Counted from the stretch's first letter, positions 34,110 to 44,220 are shown. The stretch is 64,000 nucleotides of DNA from an uncultured Desulfobulbus sp. (GCF_963665445.1 NZ_OY762276.1:1768001-1832000), one strand, 5' to 3'. Notes: a model not told the origin generated them from the letters alone. Program-made: numbers and translations.

Positions 34110-37100
34110 CTATTCCACCCGCCTGCAGATATTTTCCACCTCCTGCCACTTTTTACTCAGTCTCTGCTCGGAAACCGGTTGGGCCGTGCCCAGCTCCGGG
34201 GCGAAGAGGGAGACGCGGAACTCCTCCAGCAGCTGGAGATACTCGAGCTGGCAGCGGAGGCAGGAGGGTGTCGGACTCTTGAAATGGGCCATCTGCTGGA
34301 GGCGGGCCACGGGTTTGCTGAGCCGCTCGGCCTTTTTGGCATCCTTTTGCGGATCATGCTCGGCGCGTTCGATCCGCAATGCCAGGGCCTGGAGGTAGCG
34401 TGGCTTGTGGGTCAGTTCATCCGGCCGCAGATAGTGGAGAAAGGCGACCGGCAGAATCTGCTCCAGGCAGTCGACATAATCCTGATAGCGGTGTTCTTGG
34501 AAGCTGCGGTTGGCACGAGCGCGGGTCTTCCAGTCGTTGATCCGCTGCTGCACCGCCCGTCGCTGCTGCAGGGTCTGCTGCACCTGATCGAGCAGGGCGG
34601 TGGCGGTGCGCAAGGCACCGGCCTGACGCACCTGGTCACAGGTCTGCTGAAACTCGGCGTGGCTTGGCAGGGTATCGATGGTGCCGAAAACACCATCGAG
34701 GAGAAAGGCGAGCAGGTCGGTGCGCAGCACCGCAGCCGATGCCTTGGCTCCCAGGCTGAGCCAGGAGGCGGAGTGGCTGGTGAGCGAATTCTTGCACAGT
34801 TTGCGGAGGCTGCTCATCTCCTGGGTGAACTCTCGGCCGTAGAGGAACTGCACACCCCGGCGGATGGATTGAAGGCTCTGCTGCTCATTTTCGCTATAAC
34901 TGAGATGCAGGGTGTTTTTTAGCTCATTGACGGTCAAGATCGGAAAATAGAGACCGACAATTCGGCCCTGGTGGTCGGTCAGCGGTAGCCTGGGTTCGAT
35001 GGTGTCGAGATCTTCCACACCGATTTCCCGTTCTTGCGGCAGGGATTGCACCCGCGAGGAGGCAGTCGGCTCAATCGTCTGTTGGCGTAGGCGGCAGAGT
35101 TCGTCAAAGGAGCGGCTTTCCCCGACCACGGCGGCCTGTTCGTCCACCAGGACAAAGCGCATGCGCAGATGGAGCGGCAGGGTGTCGATCTGCCAGTCGC
35201 TCCGGTCCACCCGTACCTGGTAGGAGCGCAGCAGCACCCGCTCCAGCTCCTGGTACAGCGAGCCGGAGTAGAGGTCGATGCTGTCCATGATCCGGTCCAC
35301 CGCATCGGGCAGGGGCACCAGTCGGCGGCGCAGTTGTTTGGGCAGCCGCTTGCAGAGAAGCAGCAGTTTCTCCGGCAGGAGGCCGGGAACGAGCCACTCA
35401 AAAATCTGGGGGTTGAGATGGCTGGCCAGGTTGTGCGGAATGCGAACCGTAACCCCGTCATCCGGAGCACCGGGTGAAAAGAGATAGCTCAACTCGAGCT
35501 CGAATTCCCCACAGCGGATCGAGGCCGGAAAACGGTACATTTCCTCGGCATCGGGCACGGCCAGGCAGATATCCTCTTCCTGCATGCACAGCAACCGGTC
35601 GTTTTTTTTGCCACGGAGAAACCGGTTGAGGGTAAACCGGTCGTACACCTTGCCCAGCCGGGCGTCGTAAAACTGGAACAGGACCTCCTCGTCAACGAGT
35701 ATATCGCGACGGCGGAAGCGCTCCTCCATCTCCTGGAAACTTTCCACCAGCCCCTGATTGTGGGCAAGAAAGTCGTAGTTGCCGCCCAGCTGATGCTCGA
35801 TCAGGGCCTGACGGATGAAGATCTCCCGTGCCTCGGCCATGGTGGTGTCGTTGATCCGGCCGTACTCGACCTTGCGCCCGGCAACGATGGTCAAGCCAAA
35901 GAGGGTGACCCGCTCAAAGGCGATCACCTTGCCGCTGCGTTTCTCCCAGTGGGGATCGGACCAGGAGCGTTTGCACAGGCTGCCGCCGAGCCGTTCCAGC
36001 CAGTCGACCTCGATTGCCGCCACCCCGCGGGCAAACATCTGGGTGGTTTCGACGAATTCACTGGCCACCGCCCACTGCGGCCCTTTGTTGTAGAGGCCGG
36101 AACCAGGAAAGAGCACCACCTCGCGATTGCCCGCGGCCAGGTAGATATTCTTCTCCTTCTTGAGGCAGATATTGCGCAGAAACCCGCTGGTCAGGGCGAT
36201 GTGGATCGCATCGTAGCCGGCTGCTGCCTCTCCTCCGCCAAAGCCCTTGATATCCCGGAGCTGGCGGGTGATTTGCTCGTGCACATCCATCCATTCGCGC
36301 ATCCGCTGCCAGGAAAGAAAGTTGGACTTGCAAAAGCGGGAGAGTTTCGATTTCGAGGGCGGTTCCTCGCCGGGAACAAAAAAACCGTTCCAGATATTGA
36401 GCAGGGTGAGAAAATCCGATTTCTTGTCGAGGAACTGGCGATGGACCTCATCCGCCTTGTGCTCCTTGTCAGGTGGCCGGACCCGCGGGTCTTGAATGGA
36501 GAGGGCGGCGGCAAGGATGGTCACCTCGCGGCTGGCGCCAAGGGCGATGCTCTCGATGATGATCCGCGAGATACGGGGATCAAGCGGCAGCCTTGCCATG
36601 AGTCGGCCGTTGGCGGTGAGTCGGTGGTCGCCGACCGTGGCGCCCAGTTCCTTGAGCAGTTTGTAGCCTTCGCGGATGGCGGCCGCGGGCGGGGCATCGA
36701 TAAAGGGGAAGCGGGTCGGATCGCCGAGCTTGAGGTTGATCATCTGCAAGATGACCTCGGCCAGGTTGGAGCGCTGGATCTCGGGCAGGGTGAAGGACTC
36801 GCGACCCTGGAAATCCTCTTCGCTGTAGAGGCGGATGCAGATCCCGGGACCGGTACGTCCGCAGCGTCCGCGGCGCTGCTCGCAGCTGGCCTGGGAGATG
36901 CGGCTGACCTTGAGGCTGGTGGTGCCGGTGCGCGGATTGTAGCGGGCAATGCGGGCCAGGCCCGTGTCCACCACGTAGCGGATGCCCGGGACCGTGACCG
37001 AGGTTTCGGCGACGTTGGTGCTGACAATGATCTTGCGTTTTCCTGCCGGGCGAAAGATCTTGCGCTGATCGGCAGCCGGCAGGCGGCCAAAGAGCGGCAG

Positions 37101-37847
37101 GAGGAGGTGCGATTCACTTAAGCCCTGTAATCCGTCCAGGGTGTCGCTGATGTCGCGTTCGGTGGGCATGAAGACGAGAATGTCGCCGCCCATGGGCTGG
37201 CGGACAAGTTCCTCGACCGCGGCAATGGCCTGATCCACATAGGAGAGTTCGGCCTCGTCCTCATCCACCGCCTCCCAGTATTGGGTGGTGATGGGGTAGG
37301 TCCGTCCGGAAACCGAGATCACCGGAGCCTTGTCGAAATGGGCGCTGAATTTTTCCGCATCAATGGTGGCCGAGGAGATGATCAGTTTCAGATCCGGCCT
37401 TGTGGGCAGCAGATTTTTGAGATAGCCGAGCAAAAAATCGATATTGAGGCTGCGCTCATGGGCCTCGTCAACGATGATGGTATCATACCCGCGCAGCTGC
37501 GGATCCTGGCGTGTTTCGGCCAGGATCACGCCATCGGTCATGAACTTGATTCGGGTGTTTTTCGAGGTCTTGTCGTGGAAGCGGATCTTGTAGCCGACCT
37601 GGTCGGCCGCCCGCATTTCCTCGCCAACCCGTTCCGCCACCGAGATGGCGGCAATCCTGCGGGGCTGGGTGCAGCCGATCAGGCCTGTCTGCCCGCATCC
37701 TGCCTCAAGGCACATTTTCGGCAGCTGGGTGGTCTTGCCGCTGCCGGTGTCGCCAATGATGATTACCACCTGATGGGCGGCAATGGTGGAGACGATCAGA
37801 TCGCGCTGTTCGCTGACCGGCAATTCCGCCGGGTAAGAAAGATACAT
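34110..37847 (-). CDS. hrpA: ATP-dependent RNA helicase HrpA (DEAH box)
   Basis: 1245 residues from ATG 37847. Helicase motifs are clear: I GDTGSGKTTQ, Ia TQPRRIAA, II DEAH (IIVDEAHERS), III SAT, V STNVAETSVT, VI QRRGRCGRTGPG. The helicase-associated and OB-fold regions follow, and the long C-terminal DUF3418 part typical of HrpA runs to the end. HrpA acts on stalled ribosomes and mRNA maturation. The start is uncertain: no ribosome site precedes 37847, and the open frame extends to 38021, but that sequence is not like HrpA N-termini. The gene is divergent from galU. Confidence 0.93.
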   Translation of the reverse strand: MYLSYPAELPVSEQRDLIVSTIAAHQVVIIIGDTGSGKTTQLPKMCLEAGCGQTGLIGCTQPRRIAAISVAERVGEEMRAADQVGYKIRFHDKTSKNTRIKFMTDGVILAETRQDPQLRGYDTIIVDEAHERSLNIDFLLGYLKNLLPTRPDLKLIISSATIDAEKFSAHFDKAPVISVSGRTYPITTQYWEAVDEDEAELSYVDQAIAAVEELVRQPMGGDILVFMPTERDISDTLDGLQGLSESHLLLPLFGRLPAADQRKIFRPAGKRKIIVSTNVAETSVTVPGIRYVVDTGLARIARYNPRTGTTSLKVSRISQASCEQRRGRCGRTGPGICIRLYSEEDFQGRESFTLPEIQRSNLAEVILQMINLKLGDPTRFPFIDAPPAAAIREGYKLLKELGATVGDHRLTANGRLMARLPLDPRISRIIIESIALGASREVTILAAALSIQDPRVRPPDKEHKADEVHRQFLDKKSDFLTLLNIWNGFFVPGEEPPSKSKLSRFCKSNFLSWQRMREWMDVHEQITRQLRDIKGFGGGEAAAGYDAIHIALTSGFLRNICLKKEKNIYLAAGNREVVLFPGSGLYNKGPQWAVASEFVETTQMFARGVAAIEVDWLERLGGSLCKRSWSDPHWEKRSGKVIAFERVTLFGLTIVAGRKVEYGRINDTTMAEAREIFIRQALIEHQLGGNYDFLAHNQGLVESFQEMEERFRRRDILVDEEVLFQFYDARLGKVYDRFTLNRFLRGKKNDRLLCMQEEDICLAVPDAEEMYRFPASIRCGEFELELSYLFSPGAPDDGVTVRIPHNLASHLNPQIFEWLVPGLLPEKLLLLCKRLPKQLRRRLVPLPDAVDRIMDSIDLYSGSLYQELERVLLRSYQVRVDRSDWQIDTLPLHLRMRFVLVDEQAAVVGESRSFDELCRLRQQTIEPTASSRVQSLPQEREIGVEDLDTIEPRLPLTDHQGRIVGLYFPILTVNELKNTLHLSYSENEQQSLQSIRRGVQFLYGREFTQEMSSLRKLCKNSLTSHSASWLSLGAKASAAVLRTDLLAFLLDGVFGTIDTLPSHAEFQQTCDQVRQAGALRTATALLDQVQQTLQQRRAVQQRINDWKTRARANRSFQEHRYQDYVDCLEQILPVAFLHYLRPDELTHKPRYLQALALRIERAEHDPQKDAKKAERLSKPVARLQQMAHFKSPTPSCLRCQLEYLQLLEEFRVSLFAPELGTAQPVSEQRLSKKWQEVENICRRVE

Positions 37848-38078
37848 GAAATTAAAGAAATTTTCTTGAGTCTTGAGAGAGCTTCGGGATACAATGAGAA
37901 AATTGGCCGTGCGGTTTGGATCCCTCTGCTTGCTCTCTTTCGCATTGGACGGTAAGCAGTGAACTCCTCGGGGAAGCTCTTGATACCAAAGCTTGTCCAA
38001 GGAGGCAAACAGAAAGGGCAAAAGAGGCTGTCGCGCTATACATTTTTCAGATAAACGTACTATGAGAACGAGGACTGT

Positions 38079-38954
38079 ATGAAGGCAATCAGAAAGGCCG
38101 TCATCCCGGTGGCGGGATTGGGGACACGATTTTTACCGGCAACCAAGGCCATCCCCAAAGAGATGCTGACCATTGTTGACCGTCCCACCATTCAATATAT
38201 TGTTGAGGAGGCCGTGGCCTCGGGTATCGAGCAGATCGTTCTGGTGACCAGCTCCGGCAAATCGGCGATCGAAAACCATTTCGACTACGATTTTCAGCTG
38301 GACACCGTGCTCAAGGATCGGAAAAAGGTTCAGTTGCGGGAAGAACTCAACAATATCTCCAACCTGATCGACATCGTCTCGGTTCGTCAGAAGGAGCCGT
38401 TGGGGCTTGGCCATGCCATCTGGATGGCACGCAACGTTATCGGTGACGAACCTTTCATGGTGCTTTTGGGTGACGACCTGGTGATGAGCAAGACCGCCTG
38501 CTGCAAACAGATGATCGACCTGTACGAGCAGGTCGGGGAGTCGATCGTGGCCGTACAGCGGGTGCCGATGGAAGAAACCCACCAGTACGGCATTGTCGAA
38601 GGTCAGGCCACTGAACAGGAACGGACCTTCAAGGTCGACCGCATGGTGGAAAAACCGGCCCCCGGCACCTGCAACTCCGATATGGCGATCATCGGCCGGT
38701 ACCTGCTGATGCCTGAGATATTCGAACTGTTGGAGAAAACCACCCCGGGTCACGGCGGCGAGATCCAGCTCACCGATGCGCTCCTGGCTCTGTCCAACAA
38801 ACGTTCCATGTATGCCTACGAGTTTATCGGCAAGCGCTACGATGCCGGCGACAAACTGGGCTATCTCAAGGCCATTGTCGATTTCGCCCTGAGCCACCAA
38901 AACCTGGGTAAGCCTTTTCGCGAGCATCTGCGCAAGATTTGCGCCGAACTTTAA
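38079..38954 (+). CDS. galU: UTP-glucose-1-phosphate uridylyltransferase
   Basis: 291 residues, full length. GalU makes UDP-glucose from UTP and glucose-1-phosphate for LPS, exopolysaccharide and trehalose pathways. The nucleotide-binding signature AVIPVAGLGTRFLPATKAIP is intact, as are EMLTIVDRPTIQYIVEEA, GLGHAIWMAR, LGDDL and the VEKPAPG and GKRYDAGDKLGYLKA segments. A GAGGA ribosome site precedes the ATG. The gene is 23 bp upstream of priA. Confidence 0.96.
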   Translation: MKAIRKAVIPVAGLGTRFLPATKAIPKEMLTIVDRPTIQYIVEEAVASGIEQIVLVTSSGKSAIENHFDYDFQLDTVLKDRKKVQLREELNNISNLIDIVSVRQKEPLGLGHAIWMARNVIGDEPFMVLLGDDLVMSKTACCKQMIDLYEQVGESIVAVQRVPMEETHQYGIVEGQATEQERTFKVDRMVEKPAPGTCNSDMAIIGRYLLMPEIFELLEKTTPGHGGEIQLTDALLALSNKRSMYAYEFIGKRYDAGDKLGYLKAIVDFALSHQNLGKPFREHLRKICAEL

Positions 38955-38977
38955 TTGTGATTATGGCGCACTAACAG

Positions 38978-41275
38978 GTGGAGCGGACCTACGAAGTTGC
39001 GGTTGACGCCCCTCTGGCCACAACCCTGACCTACAAACAGCCCACAGGAACGGATGAGCCGCTTCCTGTGGGCTGTTGTGTTCGTGTTCCGCTGGGAGGA
39101 CGAAAGGCCGTGGGCTATGTGGTCGGCCCGGCTGTCCCGAGCGCTGCTGGCGACCAAGCCTTCACCATCAGGCCGATTGCCGAGGTCCTCGGGCACGTTC
39201 CTGTCTTCCCGGAAGAACTGTTACCTTTTTTTCGCTGGATTGCGCGGTATTACCACCATCCCTTGGGGGAGGTGCTGCGCACGGCCCTGCCGCTCCAGCC
39301 CACCAGCCGCAGTGCGGTCCGGATCAAAGAAAAGATGCAGGGCGTCCTTGTCCCCGGGCCGCGGCTTGCGGAACTGCTTCCCCAGGTGGAGGAACCGCAG
39401 GCGCTGCTCGATGTACTGCAAAAGGAAAGTGCGCTTGCGCTGAAGAAGTCCGAGCTCAAGGCGCTCGGTTTGTTTTTGGGTGAATATTTTTCCAGCCAGC
39501 AACAGGCTGTGCCCAGGGCCAGCATCAATCGTCTCTATGCGGGATCCGGACCGCGAATACGGCGCTTGGTCGAAGTTGAGATTCTCACGGAACGGCAGGA
39601 ACGGGTCTATCGCGACCCTTTTGGCGATCCGCCTCCGATCTATCCCGAACCCGAACAGCTGACCCAAGAGCAGGCCAAGGTTCTGGCCGAGTTGTTTGCT
39701 GCCATGGAACAGGGGCAGTTCAGCCCCTTCCTTCTCTTTGGCGTCACCGGTTGCGGCAAGACCGAGGTCTACCTGCAGGCTGTGCAGCGGGTGCTGGCGG
39801 CCGGGAAAACCGCACTGATCCTGGTGCCGGAGATTGCGCTTGCTTCGCAACTGGAGGCCCATTTTTATTCCCGATTTGGCGAAAACCTGGCTGTTTTGCA
39901 CAGCGGGCTGGGCGATGGCGAGCGTTTTGACCAGTGGCAGCGGGTTTTACAGAGGAATGCCCGGGTTGTACTCGGGGCGCGTTCAGCGGTTTTTGCCCCC
40001 CTGACCAACTTAGGATTGGTGGTGGTGGATGAAGAGCATGAGCCGGCCTATAAGCAGGAGGAAGGGCTCCGCTATAACGGCCGCGATTTGGCGGTACTAC
40101 GGGCCCAGATGGGCGGGTGTCCGGTCTTGCTCGGCTCGGCAACGCCTTCAGTGATCAGCTACCACCATTGTCAGGAAAAGAAATACCAGCTTGTGCAGAT
40201 GCGCCGCAGGGTGTCCAATCAACCGCTGCCCCGGGTGCATATCGTCGACCTGACCGAGAGCGGACGTTCCCGGCCTGACCTAAGCTTTTCCGACCCGCTG
40301 ATCAACGCGATCTCCGATACCCTGGAGATGGGCAAACAGAGTCTGCTGTTCGTCAACCGGCGTGGCTTTGCCTCCTCCATGCTCTGCCGCGATTGCGGCT
40401 CCATCGTTCAGTGCGAGCACTGTCAGGTTTCACTGACCCTGCACCGCAGCCGGAACCTTTTGTTGTGCCATTACTGCGGATACAGCCGGCATCCCAATGC
40501 CCTCTGTCCGGCCTGCGGCTCCACCCGCCTACAGGGGGTGGGAATCGGTTCGGAACGGATCGAGGAGGAGGTGCAACAACTCTTCCCCCATGCCCGGGTG
40601 GCCCGGCTCGACAGCGATACCACCGCCAATCGCAAACACTATCTGTCCGTTTTAAAGGCCGTGCGTGAAGGACAGGTGGATATTCTCATCGGTACGCAGA
40701 TGATTGCCAAGGGGCTGCATTTTCCCGGTATCCGTTTGGTGGGCGTGGTCTGGGCCGATTCGGGCTTGAGCATGCCCGACTACAAGGCGGCGGAGCGAAC
40801 CTTTGCCCTCATGTCCCAGGTGACCGGAAGGGCGGGGCGGGGGGAAGATCCGGGCGAGGTGATCATTCAGACCTATCAGCCGCAGCATTATGCCATCCAG
40901 CTGGCGCAGCAGCACAACTACGAAGCTTTTTATGCACACGAGATCGCCGTGCGTGCACCCCTGGCCTATCCACCCTTTACCCGTATGGTCAATATTCGTT
41001 TTTCCGGCCCCAAAGAGGAGCAGGTGCAAAAGGCGGCATCCCAGGTGGCGGGATTTTTGCGGCGACATCGATGGGCAAAGATGATGGACCTGCTTGGCCC
41101 GGCACCTGCCCCCTTGGTGAAGATCAAGGATAAGATACGTTGGCAGCTTTTGTTGAAAAGTGCGCAGCAGCAGGTGCTGCATGCTGTCTGCGACGAACTG
41201 CTTGCACAGAAAAAGCAGCTCTGTCCCGGTTCGGTTCGTTGCAGCCTGGATGTGGATCCCGAAAATATGATGTGA
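38978..41275 (+). CDS. priA: Primosomal replication-restart helicase PriA
   Basis: 765 residues. PriA reloads the replisome at collapsed forks. The N-terminal DNA-binding domain (residues 1-190) precedes the helicase core with Walker A GVTGCGKTE and Walker B VVDEEHEPAYKQEEG. Paired zinc sites CRDCGSIVQCEHC and CHYCGYSRHPNALCPACG interrupt the second helicase lobe, and QVTGRAGRG is motif VI. Translation starts at GTG 38978 with a poor ribosome site, so the start is moderately certain. Confidence 0.95.
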   Translation: MERTYEVAVDAPLATTLTYKQPTGTDEPLPVGCCVRVPLGGRKAVGYVVGPAVPSAAGDQAFTIRPIAEVLGHVPVFPEELLPFFRWIARYYHHPLGEVLRTALPLQPTSRSAVRIKEKMQGVLVPGPRLAELLPQVEEPQALLDVLQKESALALKKSELKALGLFLGEYFSSQQQAVPRASINRLYAGSGPRIRRLVEVEILTERQERVYRDPFGDPPPIYPEPEQLTQEQAKVLAELFAAMEQGQFSPFLLFGVTGCGKTEVYLQAVQRVLAAGKTALILVPEIALASQLEAHFYSRFGENLAVLHSGLGDGERFDQWQRVLQRNARVVLGARSAVFAPLTNLGLVVVDEEHEPAYKQEEGLRYNGRDLAVLRAQMGGCPVLLGSATPSVISYHHCQEKKYQLVQMRRRVSNQPLPRVHIVDLTESGRSRPDLSFSDPLINAISDTLEMGKQSLLFVNRRGFASSMLCRDCGSIVQCEHCQVSLTLHRSRNLLLCHYCGYSRHPNALCPACGSTRLQGVGIGSERIEEEVQQLFPHARVARLDSDTTANRKHYLSVLKAVREGQVDILIGTQMIAKGLHFPGIRLVGVVWADSGLSMPDYKAAERTFALMSQVTGRAGRGEDPGEVIIQTYQPQHYAIQLAQQHNYEAFYAHEIAVRAPLAYPPFTRMVNIRFSGPKEEQVQKAASQVAGFLRRHRWAKMMDLLGPAPAPLVKIKDKIRWQLLLKSAQQQVLHAVCDELLAQKKQLCPGSVRCSLDVDPENMM

Positions 41276-41286
41276 GCAGGAGGGGG

Positions 41287-41336
41287 ATAAAAAAAATACG
41301 CCCCGGCGGAAAAGGAGGGAGGGAACCGCCGGGGCG
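41287..41336 (-). terminator. Intrinsic terminator of the ZraP-like gene
   Basis: CGCCCCGGCGG (41299-41309) pairs perfectly with CCGCCGGGGCG (41326-41336). Read on the minus strand the hairpin is followed by TATTTTTTTTATCC, a strong U-tract. It ends the gene at 41361-41798 and also faces priA. Confidence 0.85.
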
Positions 41337-41360
41337 ACAGGAGGGCAATGAAAAAACGTA

Positions 41361-41798
41361 TTACATACTTGAGTCCATCATGTTGCGCCCATGGTACTTC
41401 ATGCCGTCGCAACCTTGTTCCATGAGTAGCATGGGGAGGGGGATGCCAAGTTCATGGGCCTTGAGACGAAGTTTCTCGCGGAGTTCGAACAACTCTCCGG
41501 CAACCGCTGAAGCTTTGACTGTATCGGGTGTTCCGGCTTTCATGATCGCCCGCATTTCAGCTTTCTTCTGGGCAAGCGCTTTGCGTTCGGGCACGGTCTC
41601 TGCCAAGAATTTATCCTGAGCCTTCTGCAACTCTGCATTCATCTGGTAGCGGCAGGGTGCGTCAACCTCTCTGCCCTGAGGGCCGTGTCCACCGTGTTTT
41701 TCAGGCTGGGCCATGACCGCCTGACTGATTGCCAAGGTCAGTCCGCTGGTCAGGATGGCAGCCATCATGAGTTTATTTCTGGTGTTGGTTGTTTTCAT
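41361..41798 (-). CDS. Periplasmic ZraP/Spy-like metal-stress protein
   Basis: 145 residues with a signal peptide (ILTSGLTLAISQAVMA-QP). ATG 41798 is chosen because CAGGAG sits 9 nt upstream. The mature part is helical and charged (LQKAQDKFLAETVPERKALA ... GELFELREKLRLKAHELGI), matching the zinc-resistance-associated/CpxP-like fold, with a His-rich N-terminus (EKHGGHGP) and a Met/His tail (MKYHGRNMMDS) suited to metal binding. In E. coli ZraP is a periplasmic chaperone that feeds back on ZraS. Here a sigma-54 promoter lies upstream and a ZraS-like kinase is divergent. Confidence 0.8.
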   Translation of the reverse strand: MKTTNTRNKLMMAAILTSGLTLAISQAVMAQPEKHGGHGPQGREVDAPCRYQMNAELQKAQDKFLAETVPERKALAQKKAEMRAIMKAGTPDTVKASAVAGELFELREKLRLKAHELGIPLPMLLMEQGCDGMKYHGRNMMDSSM

Positions 41799-41854
41799 GG
41801 GTTTATGCTCCTGAGTCCATGAGGTTGATTGTTTGCCTGTTGTGCCTTCCTTTA

Positions 41855-41871
41855 AGCGAGATGCATGCCAG
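41855..41871 (-). promoter_or_regulatory. Candidate sigma-54 promoter for the ZraP-like gene
   Basis: On the minus strand CTGGCATGCATCTCGCT shows GG and GC 12 bp apart; it differs from TGGCAC-N5-TTGCW at two positions. Transcription would begin about 45 bp before the ATG at 41798. zraP promoters of enterobacteria are sigma-54 dependent, activated by ZraR. Confidence 0.55.
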
Positions 41872-42116
41872 ATTGTTTTTTTAGTTCCCAATTAACTGAA
41901 ATTGTTCTATTTTATTTATCTCGCGGCCAGCGAACCCTGTTTCTCAAGCACAGGTGATGGCAGGAGTTGTTTCTTTCTTATCCAATCCTGAGGTCCATGG
42001 TGCGTAAAAATTATCCAACTGGAAACGGTGATCACCAACAAGAGCAGGCATCCCCTGGAAATCGCAGGGGTTTTGCCCGGACAACTGTTGGTTTGATCCT
42101 TGCAAATCTCACCACC

Positions 42117-43976
42117 ATGAGATCGCGCCTCCTTCAACAATGCAAACGACCCGACTACCTCTTTTCCTCTCCTTGGCTCCTGGCGGCGGCCGGTGGTCTG
42201 CTGATCATGATTGTGGTCACCTTTGCCTTTCACAACCTGCGTCTGGAAGAACGGTTAATGACAAACGCAATGCTGCAGAAGGCTTCGACCTTGACCCGTG
42301 TCCTTCATTCCGGTGCCCGGGCCTCCTTTCTCAATGACCTGCGAAAGGATTATTGGAATAACGAATCCTGGTTTGTTCATGTGCAGCGGGTTATCGACCA
42401 CCTGGCTGAGGATCCCGATTTGCTGTTTTTCATGGTGGTCGATAAAAACGGCAAGATCATCGCCCACAGCAATCATGCCCGCATCGGGACGATCGGGGTG
42501 ATTCCCGAACTTCGGGAGGCGGAGCAGGGAGGGGAAGGGCCACCGCAACTCGTCTTCACTCTTCGCGAAACCAAGGAGTTCGGCCGGGTCTTCGAGACGG
42601 TCCGCCCCCTCAACCTGGTGTTTCCCTCTATCCTGCCCTTACCGGTACGTCCGTTGGCCGAGGGGCCGAGTCCGTTGTTTTTTCATACCCCATCCGGAGC
42701 ACCGCACCCCCTGTTTCGCCTTTTGCCGGACGGACCGCAGAAGGGGAATCCCCATTTTGTGGTCATCGGCCTGGATACCAAGGAGTTTGACCGTACCCTG
42801 AGTCGACTGCGGATGCAGATTTTCATGCTTTCACTGGCCATGCTCTTTGTCGGCCTGGGCGGTTGGTTTTCCCTTTCAGCGGTACAGGGATTCCGCGTTT
42901 CGCAGAAGACGCTTGACGATATACAGGCCTTTACCTCCTTGCTCATCGCCAAGTTGCCGGTCGGGGTTATCGCCACCGATGTCCGCGGCTATATCACGAC
43001 CTGGAATCAGACCATCAGTCACCTCACCGGTGTCAAGCGTCTTGACGCCACCGGACGACTTCCTCAGGAGGTTCTGCCCGAGGAACTGGCCGCCTTCTTT
43101 GCACATGAAGTCGAGTTTGAGGAGGTCAAGGAGGGGAGGCAGGTGAGTGTTCGCCTGACCTTGGGCGAGCGGCGTTACGAGCTGGTCTGCTATCCTCTGA
43201 CCATTTTCGATAGCCGCTCTCAGTATTTGGGGCGGGTGCTTTTAATTTCGGATGTCACCGAGATTCGAGGGCTGGAGCAGCGCATGCGTGAAAACGAGCG
43301 ACTGGCGGCTGTGGGGCGTATGGCCGGCGGTGTGGCCCATGAGGTCCGCAACCCGTTGAGCTCGATCAAGGGATTGGCCCTGCTCTTGAAAAATAAATTT
43401 CCTCAGGGAAGCAGGGAGCAGGCTACCGCCGAGTTATTGATTCAAGAAACCGAACGGATGAATCGAACCATCACCGAGATGCTCAGTTTTACCCGCCCCT
43501 CGGCGTTGAATCTCACTCGCATCGATATTGATCAGTTACTTGGGAAAAGCATGACCCTCATTCGTGCAGAGGCCCTGGAGAATGAGATTGAAACCACGCT
43601 GACAATGCAACCTGGCTTGAAACCTGTCCTTGGCGATGTTGATCGATTACAGCAGGTGTTTATGAATGTACTGATCAACGCAATGCAGGCCATGGACAAG
43701 GGCGGGCGGTTGATTATCACCCTCAAGAATCTGGACGAGGCCGGGGTGGTTGAGCTCAAGATTTGCGACACAGGTCCAGGGATCGATCCCGACTTGCTGC
43801 CCCAGGTCTTTTACCCCTATTTTACGACCAAGCAGGCGGGGACCGGTCTTGGCCTGGCGATCTCGCAGAAGATTATCGCCGATCATGGCGGTTCCATCGA
43901 GTTGGAAAGTGAGCTTGGCAGCGGAACAACGGTCATTATTCAGTTGCCGCAATGGACACAGGGTGAGCATTCATAA
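42117..43976 (+). CDS. ZraS-like membrane sensor histidine kinase
   Basis: About 619 residues from ATG 42117; the frame is open from 41967 and no start has a clear ribosome site, so the N-terminus is uncertain. Two membrane helices (LLAAAGGLLIMIVVTFAF near residue 24 and MFVGLGGWF-type segment near 240) bracket a periplasmic sensor domain of about 200 residues. A PAS domain follows (IAKLPVGVIATDVRGYITTW), then HisKA with phosphorylated His408 (HEVRNPLSSIKG) and the ATPase domain (NVLINAMQAM, DTGPGIDPDLL, TGLGLAISQKI). No response regulator gene is adjacent. Divergent ZraP-like gene implies envelope metal stress sensing. Confidence 0.88.
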   Translation: MRSRLLQQCKRPDYLFSSPWLLAAAGGLLIMIVVTFAFHNLRLEERLMTNAMLQKASTLTRVLHSGARASFLNDLRKDYWNNESWFVHVQRVIDHLAEDPDLLFFMVVDKNGKIIAHSNHARIGTIGVIPELREAEQGGEGPPQLVFTLRETKEFGRVFETVRPLNLVFPSILPLPVRPLAEGPSPLFFHTPSGAPHPLFRLLPDGPQKGNPHFVVIGLDTKEFDRTLSRLRMQIFMLSLAMLFVGLGGWFSLSAVQGFRVSQKTLDDIQAFTSLLIAKLPVGVIATDVRGYITTWNQTISHLTGVKRLDATGRLPQEVLPEELAAFFAHEVEFEEVKEGRQVSVRLTLGERRYELVCYPLTIFDSRSQYLGRVLLISDVTEIRGLEQRMRENERLAAVGRMAGGVAHEVRNPLSSIKGLALLLKNKFPQGSREQATAELLIQETERMNRTITEMLSFTRPSALNLTRIDIDQLLGKSMTLIRAEALENEIETTLTMQPGLKPVLGDVDRLQQVFMNVLINAMQAMDKGGRLIITLKNLDEAGVVELKICDTGPGIDPDLLPQVFYPYFTTKQAGTGLGLAISQKIIADHGGSIELESELGSGTTVIIQLPQWTQGEHS

Positions 43977-43994
43977 AAGTTATTCATTGTCGTT

Positions 43995-44083
43995 CTCGTA
44001 AAAAGCCACGAAAACGACGTTTCTTGCCTTCTAACGTATTGATTTGACTAACCGTGATTTCTCAGCTTGTGACTTTTTACGAG
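43995..44083. repeat. Dispersed repeat element bounded by a 15-bp inverted repeat
   Basis: CTCGTAAAAAGCCAC (43995-44009) and GTGACTTTTTACGAG (44069-44083) are inverted with one mismatch. The internal sequence resembles the DNA around 14500-14568. Similar TTTTTACGA-type repeats are scattered in genomes of sulfate reducers, by recollection. Confidence 0.6.
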
Positions 44084-44220
44084 GCTGTCATTCATTGATG
44101 AACAAGAAACCCAATGATGTACACACAGGATATGGTTGGGAGAATTTGGATGCACTCTCGCCATGTTTTTGTACAATAGCTGCAGACCAGAATGAGAAAA
44201 CGATGTGTTCGAAACTTGAT

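Noticed and set aside
35760..37121. 453-codon open frame antisense to hrpA
   Set aside because: Lies wholly opposite the helicase core, whose motifs are intact; composition is shadow-like.
37848..38021. 58-residue N-terminal extension of HrpA
   Set aside because: Sequence does not resemble HrpA N-termini and overlaps the likely promoter region of galU; kept as an uncertainty only.
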